From assembly GCA_036850595.1 (NCBI GenBank), contig CM072159.1:28378280-28442279 (forward strand): a stretch of DNA of 64,000 nucleotides, written 5' to 3'. This DNA is from Rhyacichthys aspro (taxonomy: Eukaryota; Chordata; Actinopteri; Gobiiformes; Rhyacichthyidae). The notes under the pieces are model-generated. The model was not told the DNA's origin. It saw only the letters and a list, made by a program, of their open reading frames with translations, and did no database searches. Within the stretch, counting starts at the first letter, position 1. The number at the start of each line of letters is the position of its first letter. Of this stretch, positions 47,392 through 60,200 are shown in pieces. Position numbers and translations under genes: made by a program.

Positions 47392-50143
47392 TTAAAATGC
47401 TGCAACAATCTTACTAGACATGATATTGCAGAAAAAGGTGGTGATATTATTGCCAAATGCATTGCTTTAGTATTCATCTGACCCAGCCAAAGTGTAATAT
47501 AGTGCAATACTTCTTTGAATATTTCACTTTGTGTGTTAGGTTGTGTGTTCAATTCAGCTTCTTTAATAAGTTACTTTGAGAAATCTTATGTTCACAGCCA
47601 AATAGTGAGCTCTCATTTGGACCATCTCAGCTCGACTGAATGGAAGCGCACAGTAAAACTATTGACATCCTAAATGTTTATTAGCCCTCATCCAAGTTGT
47701 GCTTTCACACAGCGCCTTGTTTGTTTGGCCCTCAGTCAGCAAGAAATCTGAACACTTGTCTTCAGTGTGTTATTGTATACACAGCATGAGCAAAAAATGT
47801 TGTGAAAAAGAAAACAGGTGCATGCTTCCACTGAAACCCATCTGGGGCTGCAACAAGGAAAAACAAAACACACTGGTGTTGACGAGCACTGCATTCTGCA
47901 GGTCCATGGGGTTTTAAAGGGATTAATACGATGAGAATAACACTTTCCTGACAAATCTGCAAAATAGCTTATTATTAATGTATAAAGGACAAGATAACTC
48001 TAAAGTATTCTTAACTGTCATTAAGATTCAATCCTTTTCTCAACACAGTCATAGTCATGCTGCTGCTACAAGGACTGCTATCTTAACATTATTACCACTT
48101 TCTGATATAGAGCCTTCCATAAGTAGTGTCATTATTGGTATTTCACATGCTTTTATATGAGCATGAGTTCAGCATAACACAGTCCTGAGCCCTTGTAGCT
48201 TGTAGCCTCTCACTAGTGCTGCTAAATATTGAGCCACTTGGTAATATACACCCACTCACTGACAGCACACTTTCTTCCATTAAAAATATGTTGTTCCTGC
48301 TTAGCTAAATTATCCAAATGGAAGCATGCAGCTATTTTAAGGTCTACTATTTTTTCTTAATCATTCTGTAAATGTATACGATGCAGCATCATAAGCCACT
48401 ACTATGTTCAGCTTTATACATCTATTAATTATGATTGATTGAATCTTGGTGAGATATATTTAGCAACTTGAGTTTTTTATGGGATTCAACTTCATGCAGA
48501 AAACTTAAATATTGCATTCATTATTGGTTTTACTGGATATAAAGAATAATGCGTGCCATATATAACCATGCTTCAAACTATATGCAACAAATGGAAGGCA
48601 TATAGTGTTATTTTGTAAGAGCAGTATGTGGGACTCCTTTACACTTACTATAATAGACCTCTACACAGTCTGGAGAACAGGCTCGGCTGTGCAGGAGCAG
48701 TCTTTCATGTTTCAGGGAAAAGGCTTGCTTTATACAAAAGGCAAAAGAACAAATGTATCTGTTTAAATCTATGCTACATAAGCTTTATTAAATATATCTA
48801 TGCATATGTACCCTGAACAGCTTCACTGTGCCTCTCAGACTGCGTCCATGGAAACAGAAATCTATCAAAGATGAAACAGTAATAACAATTTACAAGCACC
48901 ACATATAAGTCAATGATAAAATCACAGAATTTCACTTTAAAAAGACATGACACTGAAGGAAGTCACCAGCATGTGTTAGTTTGGATATATACTTTATTAA
49001 GCTACAGTGACAGGTGATATCTTTACTTTAGAGCTACAAATACAGTTTCATACCCGTGAGGACTGTTGCCTCGCTCTGACATGACAGTTGCAGAGGTAGT
49101 GGAAAGACATACACAATCAGAAACCTTAGTGAATGCCTAAAGTGGCCCTGTAGAGAAAGCACACACTGGAAGAAACGACCGTGGACTGCAACAACAGAAA
49201 CCAGCTTTTTATGGACAGTAGTGAGCTTGTCTTTCATGCAGTAATTGATAAATATATAGTATTTTACAGATACATATATTTTGGAGCACAATAAGGCACA
49301 TTAGCTTTGACAGCAGGTGTCTCTGACAGTCCTTAATCTTTCCAGAAGCAAGCTACAGCAACACAAGATGTGAAGTAATGTTAGTTCGAGATGTGACATT
49401 TCGTTCTGCAGATTGGAATTTAAAACCATCATAAAGGTCAAATCAAGAAGAAAGATCAAATTAGTGACATCGTTTTAGTCAAAGCCAATTCGTTTCTGGG
49501 TTTCCAGTCTTAAAAGCCATTGTCTAAGCTCCAATCTGCTGTCATTTCAATCAACATTACAGCTCCAAGACTCTAGATGCTAAGTGCTTTCAAAGACAAA
49601 ACCTATCACCAGAAAAGAAAAGGTGGCACTGGGCCATGTTCAAGTTTCATTACATGGAACCCATATCAAACAAAGACTTTTAAAAACTTAGCCTACAGAC
49701 TACATTCTGCATATTGACCTCTTTATAATACAATTCATTCGGGTACAATTGTTTTATTAATTGATGTTATTTTCAAAAAGGTAACATCTTTTTACATTTT
49801 GTCAAAAGCAATTTGCACTGGCCACAAAAATACAGACTAAAATATGACGCAATATGATCAATAAGGCTACTGGTGCATTTCAAATCCACTCATAAATGTA
49901 TCAGTTTAGATCATTTAATTTATATGCCTTTGTTATTTTATACTGTTTTGTATTAATATAAACATGAAATAAAAAACAAACAGTATGTGGTATGTACAGG
50001 AAGTTTACAGTCTGTTCTGATTATAAAAAAATAAACTTAGTATTGCTTAACCTGAATTAAAATGACAGAGAGCAAAAAACTTATATATAATTTTTAATAT
50101 TAGTACAGTATTAGTTGTGTTTTCTGTTGGACATGCTTTGAAA

Positions 50144-50157
50144 CCAGCAGGGGGCAG
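50144..50157 (+). promoter_or_regulatory. CTCF-type binding motif
   Basis: CCAGCAGGGGGCAG fits the vertebrate CTCF core consensus CCASYAGRKGGCRS at every position. It lies about 3.8 kb downstream of the slc16a7 stop codon, where an insulator or loop anchor is plausible. Similar words also occur in fish repeats, so occupancy is unproven. Confidence 0.5.
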
Positions 50158-50814
50158 TGTTCTTTTGGTAGAAAGTGATTGTACAGCACTATATGACCCT
50201 TATATGGATACAGTTTATCAGTGAGTGAAAGTACTTCACATTCACATCAGTGCAGGACTTTTGCAGCACATTTTATAAATATTCTTAGGAAGTGTAGGAA
50301 AGAGAAAATATGTCGAAAGGTGGTGACCCCTGTGATCTCTGAAGACAATGTGTGGTGTTAGGGCATTAGGTCAAAGACTTAAGAAACCAAAATAATGCAA
50401 ATACTTTAAATATATGCTACAGCAGACATTCTCAACAATTCTCCACAAAGAGCTACACTGAGCCAAAACACAGCTTATTCCGAGTGTTTGGCTCAAATGC
50501 ACCTCATGTCGAGATGGAGCAGCTGCTAAACAGGTGGACGTTTGCTTTTATCAGTCTGAATACAAAATACACATTCACATATTCATATGAGGGAAGAATA
50601 CAACAGCATTGTTCATGATTGCTTTGAAAAAAAAACATTTGTTATTAAAATGAGTTTGGCTTTGTTAGCACATCTGCGACAGAAAATGATTTGGTCAGTG
50701 GTTTGGCTTTTAACCAAAGCTTTGGGTTTCGAGACGGAAATGTGTGGAAACCTTTTTGCCACTGTGATGGAAAAAAGATCTGTTGTTTCACTGATTTATT
50801 ACCAACTCCCAGCT

Positions 50815-51065
50815 GCTTAGGACAAGAATCGGGGTACACCCTGGACAATCCACTTCTAATGGCAGGACTAACACAAACACATGTAAACTGGCTTTTTAGA
50901 TTCACCAATTCACCGTTAAATGCATCTCTTTGGACAATCGTTGGAAGCCGCAATGCCTGAAATGATCCCACAATAGCAGAGATGACATACAGACCTCACA
51001 CAGAAAGGTTGGGGGATCAATCCCATTACCTTGTTGCCTTGTTGCAGTGAGGCTAACCCTATAAC
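50815..51065 (+). repeat. Diverged copy of a common fish dispersed repeat
   Basis: GGGGTACACCCTGGACAATC, GCATCTCTTTGGAC, CTCACACAGAAAGG and GGGGGATCAATCCCATTACC occur in the same order as in a ubiquitous fish repeat (GGTACACCCTGGACAGGTCG, ATCTTTGGACTGTGGGAGGA, CTCCACACAGAAAGG, GGATTCGAACCCAGGACCTT). The copy is shortened and mutated. A related fragment is at about 1690-1830. Confidence 0.65.
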
Positions 51066-53389
51066 GAAAACTTTCTCAAAACTTCATCCTGAGTTTATCC
51101 GGAGGGCCTGATAAAATATAAACACAATTCAATGAGCTTTTACTCCACAGACAGCATTTCCCAGAGGGCCTTGTACAGTCTCTGAGGAGGTGTGATGTAT
51201 TGACAATGCGCTGAGCTTGTGACGTGTATGTCGTGCGGCTGGTGCTGTAAGCGGAGTGCACAAAGACAGAAGCCTATATGTACTTTTCTGTCCACTTTTT
51301 GGTTCTGTTGTACAAATCCTGCGAACATCATCCAGAGTTTTGGTGCACGTACGGCCAGAGGAAAGTACAGACAATTCTCCAGACATTGTGGTGAGAAAAG
51401 GGTTTGAGTTTGAGGAGTGAGTTTCTAAGAAAAACTTCCCATCACGGTGGCAAAAAGAGGCTTTCTCAGAGATGGCAGTGAATGGACAACACAAAAACAA
51501 GGTTAGTTATTACATGATATGTCCATCAACAACACATTAGTTTAAATGTAGGATTGAAAATACAAATCGTATCTTATTTAGTGTTGTTAGTAACTCAGTG
51601 TGTTAGTTAAGAGTATACACAATTATCATTAAGCCGAAATGCGTTCTAAACAGATTTCTGGTGAGTCCTAAATACAGCAACAAAGTGGTCACAGTTAACA
51701 CATATTTTTGAATAATACTATCATTTATTTACTGTACACTCATCCTCTGTTTTCATAGCTTTACATTTAAGGCAATGAGTCACAGAAAAGACTGGAACAC
51801 CGACATTTCCCTGTACATCTGCATTAAATATGAGAGAATATATTGCTCACGGGCTCTGTCTGCGGAACAAAAAAACACTATTACGCAGATGGTTTTTGGT
51901 CATTTACACCTTATTAAGGCCCATAGAGGAAATTACATTCAACCATAATTAGATTCATTGAGTTGCAGCAGTTTAACAAAGATGTATAGGTTGAAGTATG
52001 GCCATATTTCTTGAAAGTGCAGCATACATGAGTGCAAAATGAAACGTTTGATTACAGAGAGCATTCATGACTTGATTGATATTATTAAATTTTGCATGTT
52101 ATACTACATTACAGAGCTCCTGAGGGCAGCATAACATATGAGCACCATGCTAACCGGTTTTGGAAACAGCTGTTCCTCATTTATAGAGGTGGGAATTTTA
52201 ACTAACCCGACTGCCTTATTAAACACTGAGCAATTAGGATGTTTTCGCTCTTGCCTGACACCTCACATCAGACGGTTCACCCATTTTCAGAGCAGTGGGA
52301 TTGCTAACGCTGCAAATAACACAATCACCAAGTCATTAGCAGTCTTTTCCTCCTTCAGGGCAGTGCAACCAGGGAAATTTGTAGCTTTAACAGCTTCCAG
52401 GATTAAATAACTTTGCAGTTTCTTGTTTGTTCCTTAGTGTGATTTCATGAACTTTTACTTAGAGATTTTAAAGCTTCCCAGTTCTTCACTTCTTTTTAAA
52501 ATCTGGGGAAATATCTTTTGCAACAGTGACATTATCTGGTTTCATGTTCATTCATAGAGCTCTAAATACACATGTACACTTAAATAATCTTTTCTTCATT
52601 CATTGCATCAGTGCATTTTGAATAAAATAGGTGTTGATCTCATAATGGAAACCTTTGCTGGTGCATCATTTTCCACACAGTGCAGACTACTAAGATTCAC
52701 CTTAGACAAACTACAGGACATATCAATTAAACGCAAAATATACTCACTCTAAACCTGTCCATATGTAAGAGGATTTTGTGTTTGGCCTTCTGTACACATG
52801 CACTGTGTTTTAGGTCAAGGAACAAACTTGTATGTGTTGACAAAAAAAAATCGGTGCATGGTTTTGTGTAATGAGCACATGCACCTCCATGGTAACAACA
52901 TCTCTTTATGTCATTTTCTGCCCAAACCATGGATATATTTTTAGACCATGATCCTGAATAAAAAATAGCTATGTTTGATTTCTAATGGACGCTGGCTTCT
53001 GGGTTTATTACGAGGCATGCAGCCCATAGAGCCCTGTGTCCCTTGTGCATGTCGTCTTGCATTTTACCTGCGTCACGTTCGTCGTGATCAGTTCTGACTA
53101 ATTGGCTCAAAGGTTAAACGTTTTTTTTCCCCATACAGATGATTATTAACAGACAAAAAGTTTAGGATATAAAAATAGGCAATAAACAATGCAAAAGCTG
53201 ACTGTTTTGGAAGCTGTTGGTGCCGTGTCAGCTGTGCACTAAGCATGTTTTTTTTAGAAGGGGTTTATGGGGAAAATCCATTCTGGGCCGCTGTAATACC
53301 TTATGTGTCCACTGGAGGAAGTGGTGGCATCAGTCCAAATAAACTAATGGCTAAAATAAATCCAAATCTTGCCCTTGTTAATGACATTG

Positions 53390-53395
53390 TTTATT
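53390..53395 (-). promoter_or_regulatory. slc16a7: Possible polyadenylation signal of slc16a7
   Basis: AATAAA on the minus strand, about 555 nt past the slc16a7 stop codon. It is the nearest canonical hexamer I noticed downstream. Vertebrate MCT2 mRNAs can have much longer 3' UTRs, so it may not be the main site. Confidence 0.25.
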
Positions 53396-53949
53396 GTCAC
53401 ATTGTGAGAACAATTGTAGTTGTAGACGGCTGTATTGTGTAAAAAATGCTTTTGGAAAATAAATTCAGTTTAGGTTTTTAAAAACCCATGAACATGTGAA
53501 CATAGCCTTGTTCTGCCAGGTGTTCATTTGCTTCCGTGTTTACTCAGTGTTAATACAGTTGTGCCCTTTGTTTCTTAAACTAACTGTCCCCACATCATGA
53601 CCCTGTAAATGCAGCTGAGTGCCTGTTATCATTCATCATTCATTTCCCTCGATGCCAGATATTTAGTAACTGTTAATCTGATATGAGGTGATGTAGCAAG
53701 AAAGGAAGTACAGTTAGCGATGCACAATCACTGAGCTTCTTCACATGCGGTATCTAACACTTTTCTCCATGATTAAGGTTTTTAATACATTTTACAGAAA
53801 GAAATTGCCTCATCTGTCCCATAACACAGTTGTCTTGGCAGTTTTAACACAAGTGCAGAGGACCCAAAGTAGTGCCAGTGGAACTACACCAGGAACTTTT
53901 TGGCCCGGAGCTCATTTTGATCATTTTGAAAGTGGCTGTGGTAGTGGCT
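53396..53949 (-). other. slc16a7: Presumed slc16a7 3' UTR
   Basis: The sequence directly downstream of the TAA stop has no further coding character in the transporter's frame. It should be transcribed as part of the last exon. Its true end is unknown. Confidence 0.4.
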
Positions 53950-54227
53950 TTAGATGTTAGTTTCACGCTGCATAGGCTCCTCCTCTTTTTCATTTGGACT
54001 CATCGGCTCCTGTGGAGACTGAATTTCACCATCAGCCTCTTTCAGATCCTGGTCTCTGTCAGGATCATCTGTCTCAGTCCGCTTGTACATCTCCTGCTTG
54101 CGCTCTCGGTCTAACAGTCTGTAGTTAATGAAGTTTCCGATAAAAAGCCAAATACTGGCCACAATGACCACTACTCCACAGCAGAAGTACATGATCTTGT
54201 AGTTTTTTGTGATGTCGACCAGTTTCC
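53950..54227 (-). CDS. slc16a7: slc16a7 last coding exon
   Basis: The acceptor TTTTCTTTTGCAG precedes GGAAACTGGTC; stop TAA at 53952-53950. It encodes the end of the C-terminal half: residues about 386-477, beginning GKLVDITKNYK, with helix 12 (CCGVVVIVASIWLFIGNFI) and an acidic cytoplasmic tail rich in Asp/Glu that ends RETNI. Confidence 0.95.
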
Positions 54228-57200
54228 CTGCAAAAGAAAATAAACAGATCCAATCATACTGTAAGATTTTAAAATGAAAATTAAACATATGAGATTGTTT
54301 TTGTAGCATGACTTCACTATCCAAGCCTTAGCGGTTACTTCTCTTATTTTTTTATAATATCTGAGCTAGCTAAAGCCATGTTTGAAAAGAGTTGACAGAA
54401 TGTGATTTTATATGGGTTGACAGTACCTGCGAGAGGTGGGCCAATCAGGACTGGACAGCACTCCACAATGGTGGTGAGTCCCACTGCACTGGAGAACCTC
54501 TGAGCCCCCACAAGGTCCATCAGTGTCTCAAACAGCACTGAGCTGACCATACCAAAGGCAAAGCCGAAAAAAACTGCATATATCACCAGACCTTTGTAGT
54601 TCTCTGCAAGTGGACAAAGGATGTGGCACACGCCATTGTACAGCACAGCAAAGCTAAAGAAGTACTGGATTTTGGGTCGGATCCAACGTGAGTTGGCGAG
54701 CAGTCCCATGGATGGTCTGGCGAACATGTCAACAAAAGCCAGGATTGAGAGCAGAAAGGCAGCAGAGTATTCATCCACACCCATGTCTTTGGCGTAGGCC
54801 GCAAGGAAAACAATAGGTGCAAAAAAGCCCAAAAACATGATGACGTTGCCTGATAGATAAATGAGAAACCCTCGATGCTTGAACAGTGACAAGTCTAGAT
54901 ACTTGTTGATGATTTGCCAGGCAGTGCGCTTCTCTGTCGAGGTGATGGGCGCCACCTCTTCTTTCTTGACCTTACCCGGCGGTGGCCCCAGAGGCCTCAT
55001 GAGGGAACCAGCGACACAGCAGTTCAGCAGCAGCCCCCCGAGGATGAGAAAACTGCCCCTCCAGCCAAACCTATTGAAGAGGTACTGGTTGAGAGGAGCC
55101 AGTGTACTGAGGAACACGGGACTGCCAGCCATGGCCAGCCCATTAGCGATGGGACGCTTCACATAGAAGTATTTTCCTATCATAGTTAGCGCTGGCTGCA
55201 GGTTGAAGGCTAACCCAAGCCCTGTGAGGAAACACAGCAGAGACACATTAGACTCCAGTTGAACACATATTAGGATATATACAGTATATTGTGTCACTTA
55301 AAAGGTTAATATTGATATGTATATTCCCAAATCAAGGGGTTGCCAGTATTGTGGGATTTACAGGACAGCATGTGCTTTACATGCTAACATCGGGGAATGC
55401 AATGTGTCAACTTTCAAAACTATTAAAAAACAAAAACTATTATTGGATCAACAAGAGAGTTTGGTAAAAGCTGCATTAAGTTGAAGCTTAAAGCATTACC
55501 TTTAATTTGAAAACTTTCAGCACCTATAAGTCTGTAGACTATAGACTTTGCCAGTGAAAATGTAGGTAGACACTACTTTCTACATCTGTTATATCCAAGC
55601 AGCACGAGCATGACATATTTTTTTTCTGTTGTCCATGTAAAGATTATTCTATTTGCAAGGCAGCTCTCAAATGCACATGCCTGTGCATTTTAAATGTCAT
55701 AATATTGTGTATGTGCTTTGCTGCCAGTATATGGGGCTGTGTTTTTCTAACAGTAGGAGATGAGTGAGGGGATTGGATGTGAAGGGGTCTCTAATTGACT
55801 TACAATGGACTTAGTGGTTTAGATTAGACTTACCACCGACAACTCCGATGCAGAGGTAAAGCTGTACTACACTGTTGCAGAAGGAGGCTAGGATCATACC
55901 AAAGGCACAGAGGGCACCCCCCATCATCACAATGGGCCTACAGCCATATGTGTTGACCAGTATGCTGCTGATGGGTCCTGAAAGAAAAAGACACACAAAG
56001 TCAACCCACGCATGTTTACAGCAGGCAGTACCAGGGAAAGTGAGTGTAGCCCATAATGATTTAATCGGGTTAGTGCTGCAACCAGCGGGAGTCTAGCTTC
56101 TATTAATAGCACCATCTGCACCGTTTCAATAATTAAACACAACAGAGCCACAGACTTGTGCCAGATCAGTTTAAAAAGCAGGTAAGTGACAGTGTAAATA
56201 CAATCACAAGGTTTTAATCCACCATAAATGGATTCATAGACTAAGTTACTACATTATGTATTAGGACAGTTGTGTTATTTTCACATATGTTGTTTGTCGA
56301 CTTAAAAGTTTGAAACAAAGAAGGCCATCAATTATTTAAAATGCAAGTTGCTTTGGCCTTGCTCTGTGACAGCACACTCCAGTCTGGGCATTTTTCTGAT
56401 TGAATAACCTTGTTTCTTTAAATACATGAGATGTCACATACTGAAATGAATCATAATTGGGATAAGGCTCATGATCAGGATGTAGGATAAAGAGCTTAAA
56501 AACATATTCAGCCACTTAAGATGTGTTTGTGTAGCACTAAATCCTATCTTTTCAACCATAGTTTTTCAATGGCAGGATTAGATTTAATAGATTGACTTAT
56601 TGCCATCATAATTTATCTATTAATTTGACAAACATCATAAAATATGTAAAGTGCCATTGTAACAGAAAGAAATAGTTTCTGCTTATTGACTTTCATTTAA
56701 TTTGTTTTCCTGTCTCCAAGAATGATGGGTATATTATTTTAAAACAGAGCCATCACCTTATCATCCATCCATCATCCATTTAAGAGGCACTTTATTCAGT
56801 GTAATAAAAGAAATGCTTATGGTACAAATCTTTCACTTAAATGACATGTTCAAGGTCCCCATATTAAGAAGTAAAATAACATGAATTAAATCAATCCTTA
56901 AATCACACTTTCTTGAAAAGAATGTTTCTCTGCTAACATGCGCTTAATTTACCTTTTGGGGTTAAAGGCCATTGCGAGCTTGTTGTGTATTAGTCGGGAC
57001 ACATTGGAACATTTGTTTAAAAAAGTACAAATCATGTTTCACCTTTGTTCAGTGAGAAAGGTGTGGGTGAAAAAGAGAAAAGTAACGCTGTGTTTTGTTA
57101 AAATAACGCCCTCATCAGCAGACACGAGATGTGGGATATTTCTGCCAAACTCAGTACAATCTAAAAACGAAGTGAGGAGTCATGTGGCTTCATTTTCTCT

Positions 57201-60200
57201 GCATGAACGTTGCCGTGACCTTGAGGACAGTTCCCTCATTTGCATCGGCAGCAGTGATCTGAAGTCTCTGGGGCACGGCGCGACCGAGTGGCCGTGATGA
57301 GGAAGCCCCTGAGCCGGCACATTAACTCCCCAGAAAAGGGCTTATCATCTCCCGGCCAGACTCAGCGTGGACTTCATTACACGCCGGACAAAACCCCAAA
57401 CTAAATATAACCACCTCTGTCCCAAAAGGAAATGACATACATCGTTATGAGTTTTCCTCTGTGAGCGCTGCGGTAATGAAGCCGGGCCAGCTCTTGAAGT
57501 GAGGATGCTAGTTTTCTGTCACACTTCAAATAGACGCACTAAAAAGAAGTAAACAGGTTTGAAAGGGTTTCCGCTGTGTGAGAATACACCACTAAAGCAG
57601 CTGTATTCCCTGCTGGGCCTTCACACAGCTATTCAGAAGCATATAAAACAGTTTAGCCAGGGTTTGTTGTGCAATTCTTAGCACACATAGAGCTATAATG
57701 TTACATCCAGGTGACATGGGTTATTGCATAAAAGTGCGTGGATTGCCCTGTGTAGACTACTTAGAAACCCCTTATTGACACTAGGAGTTATTAAGGCCCC
57801 CTTCAGAGCTTGGTTTTCAGTCTATCCGATAGCTATCTGGATACTCAGCCAGTCTGATCCATTATACTCACACTGGGTACTCACTCTCCAGTCCACATTA
57901 GATCAGATCCCATTAGCTTTTGATTGGATAACAGTTCCTTTCTGACTATTTACTGACTACTACCTTTATCATATAGAGATAATTTCACTTTGTACAGCAA
58001 TTGGTGAATGATTTTAAACCGTTACACCATCATTTTTAGCGATAAAACTTAAAAAAAATGTTCTTTGATGACTCTCTCTGATGTAAAATGCGTCATTAAT
58101 GATCAAATATTCCTGTTGCCTTACTGAGACGCTCCTGTTCATAAATTACGTAATTAACAACCTTAAATACAATTACATACTGCTCATACGAGTGGTGCTT
58201 TGGCTAAAAACACATTGTTACTGATGTAGGATGTGTCTCAATATATACATTCACATCTCAGAACCAGGCCATCTCCAAATACAGTTTCAAATTTAACATC
58301 TCAGAGCACAGGACACATTTTATCATTTCAAAAGATCCATTAAGGCTGGCCACATTAGGTCTAATCACTCTGTCTGAATTTACTGCCCAGTATCAAATGG
58401 AGGCCTACACTGCATCACGTATGTGCAAGATCTGTATGAAATGGTAATAGGCCCAATACATTATAAATATCGACATGTTTACCTTCATCTTATTGTTACG
58501 CCATCAAAACCAGCCACTAAGACACATTTTTACTCAATAGCAAATTCAGCTAATATTCCAGGATGATATAAACAACCTGTAATCATTAACACTTAAAAGG
58601 TATTGTTATCACTATGCAAGTCAAATCAAGTACCCACTAACTTCACCCCAGTATGATCAAAACTACACCTATCTGCATGCAGCCTGTTCTCAATATGGTT
58701 TATGTAGAAAATATGAAATGAGTAAATAGGTTTTGGAGGAAAAAAAATAAAAAACTCCCGTCTATTTGCACAGAAATATATTTCCACTAACACTAAGACT
58801 TTTCTGGCTTCTCCTCATCATTTTAATGGCTACCACTGGCTGCAACAGACACTTTCCACTGCTCCGCCTCAAGGTCAGCTTTCTCCCCCTTGTCCTCCCC
58901 TTGTCCTGCCCCTCCCGTCGTCTCAGCTCTCACTCTGAGGATTAGTCACAGTGATCTACAGTCTGCAGATTACCCACGTCATCAGACTGCGCTAAGTAGA
59001 TGGGCCGCTCTCATATAGCTGCCTGATGCAAACACTTACACTGCAGACAGTGGTGTATGGCCCCAGAGCTCTCTTTTTCATAATTTAATCCTTTATTTCA
59101 CTTTGTTTGGTGTGTTAAGTGAGTCTTGTTGCTGTTGTCCAGGTCCATAGAGTTAAAACATGTATTTGGACATTTAGGGGTTACTGTTTTGGTCTATTGT
59201 GCAGTAGAAAAACTGCAATATAATGTAAGCTACAATCATTAACAAATATAGCTGTAAGACTTTTTTTTCTGGGATGCATTTGAGAACATAGTCATTTAAA
59301 CATTGTGATGAAGACCACTAATTGGCTGAAATTACAACAAAAGTGTAGTTTTCTCTTAGAGAACTAAGCTACAGTCTTGTGAAAATGCTTTTCTATGTAT
59401 TTTATCATTACCTGAAACATTTCTAAAGTGATCTTTATAAAAGTAGAGCTTGGATATACTACTTCACAAAGTAGCTTCACAAAGTCCCTTGGAAGAGGGA
59501 GGAAACATCTGCTTTCAAAACTATGTCCTTTGCGCAACCTTTTATTGCAGTAGATCTGCATAAACATAGCAGTGGTTAATAATATGATGCTTGCCTTATT
59601 TGCCCAATAAAACAAAAGTAACTCAGTGCTTTTCCCTAAAAAGTGTACTCGTACTCAAGTAATAGTGAGTTTGTTCTGAATATACAGCCTCCACCTGAAA
59701 AGTCTCACTCAGTTTTCTCCCAAACTTCATCCAAAGTCATTTGAACACCTGATTCAATCATCTGAGAGCACAGAGAGTTGAAGACTTGTGTTAAATAGAG
59801 AAGCTGTGAATGTGTTGTTCTGTTCTTGTCTCATGTTACAAGAATGGTACCGAGTTATTGTCCCACACCTTCACGGCAGACATCATGCTGCTTTTCATTT
59901 ATCTCCAAATGCACAAAATGCACACAAAGTAAATTCTGGTCTGTCATTATATATAGTATATTATGTCCCGGACAGTAATGACAACTCTTACTAATGAATT
60001 TGCTGATCTTTTTCTGGGCCCGTCCTGCTGTCGTTTGTCATCAGAGAGCCTCTGTAATGACATTAATGACTGTGCCTGAGTAAACACAGCCCCGAGGGAA
60101 TTAGAAAGGTGTTAGACAGTGATTAGCGTGAGGGGCACTACAACAGGGACAGTGTTTAATGAATAGCTGATCATGTGTTTGATCAATATAAATAAAGGAG

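Larger units (their letters stand above)
47392..53389. other. Non-coding DNA between tRNA-Leu and slc16a7
   Basis: No exon is supported. It contains a consensus CTCF-type motif at 50144-50157 and a diverged dispersed repeat at 50815-51065. The block near 51140-51400 is somewhat GC-rich and open in several frames without splice-bounded coding evidence. Confidence 0.5.

Noticed and set aside
1..53389. Exons of TAFA2 (the next gene past the desert in mammals)
   Set aside because: I looked for the cysteine-rich core (GTCEV, CCNKNK, CSCFPGQVAG, WWC motifs) on both strands and did not see them; small exons could still be missed by eye.
54861..55189. Plus-strand frames of 91-101 codons opposite the large slc16a7 exon
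   Set aside because: They are antisense shadows of a well-supported coding exon.
56938..57297. 119-codon plus-strand frame antisense to the slc16a7 intron
   Set aside because: Lies in a GC-rich candidate regulatory block; no splice sites, no similarity.
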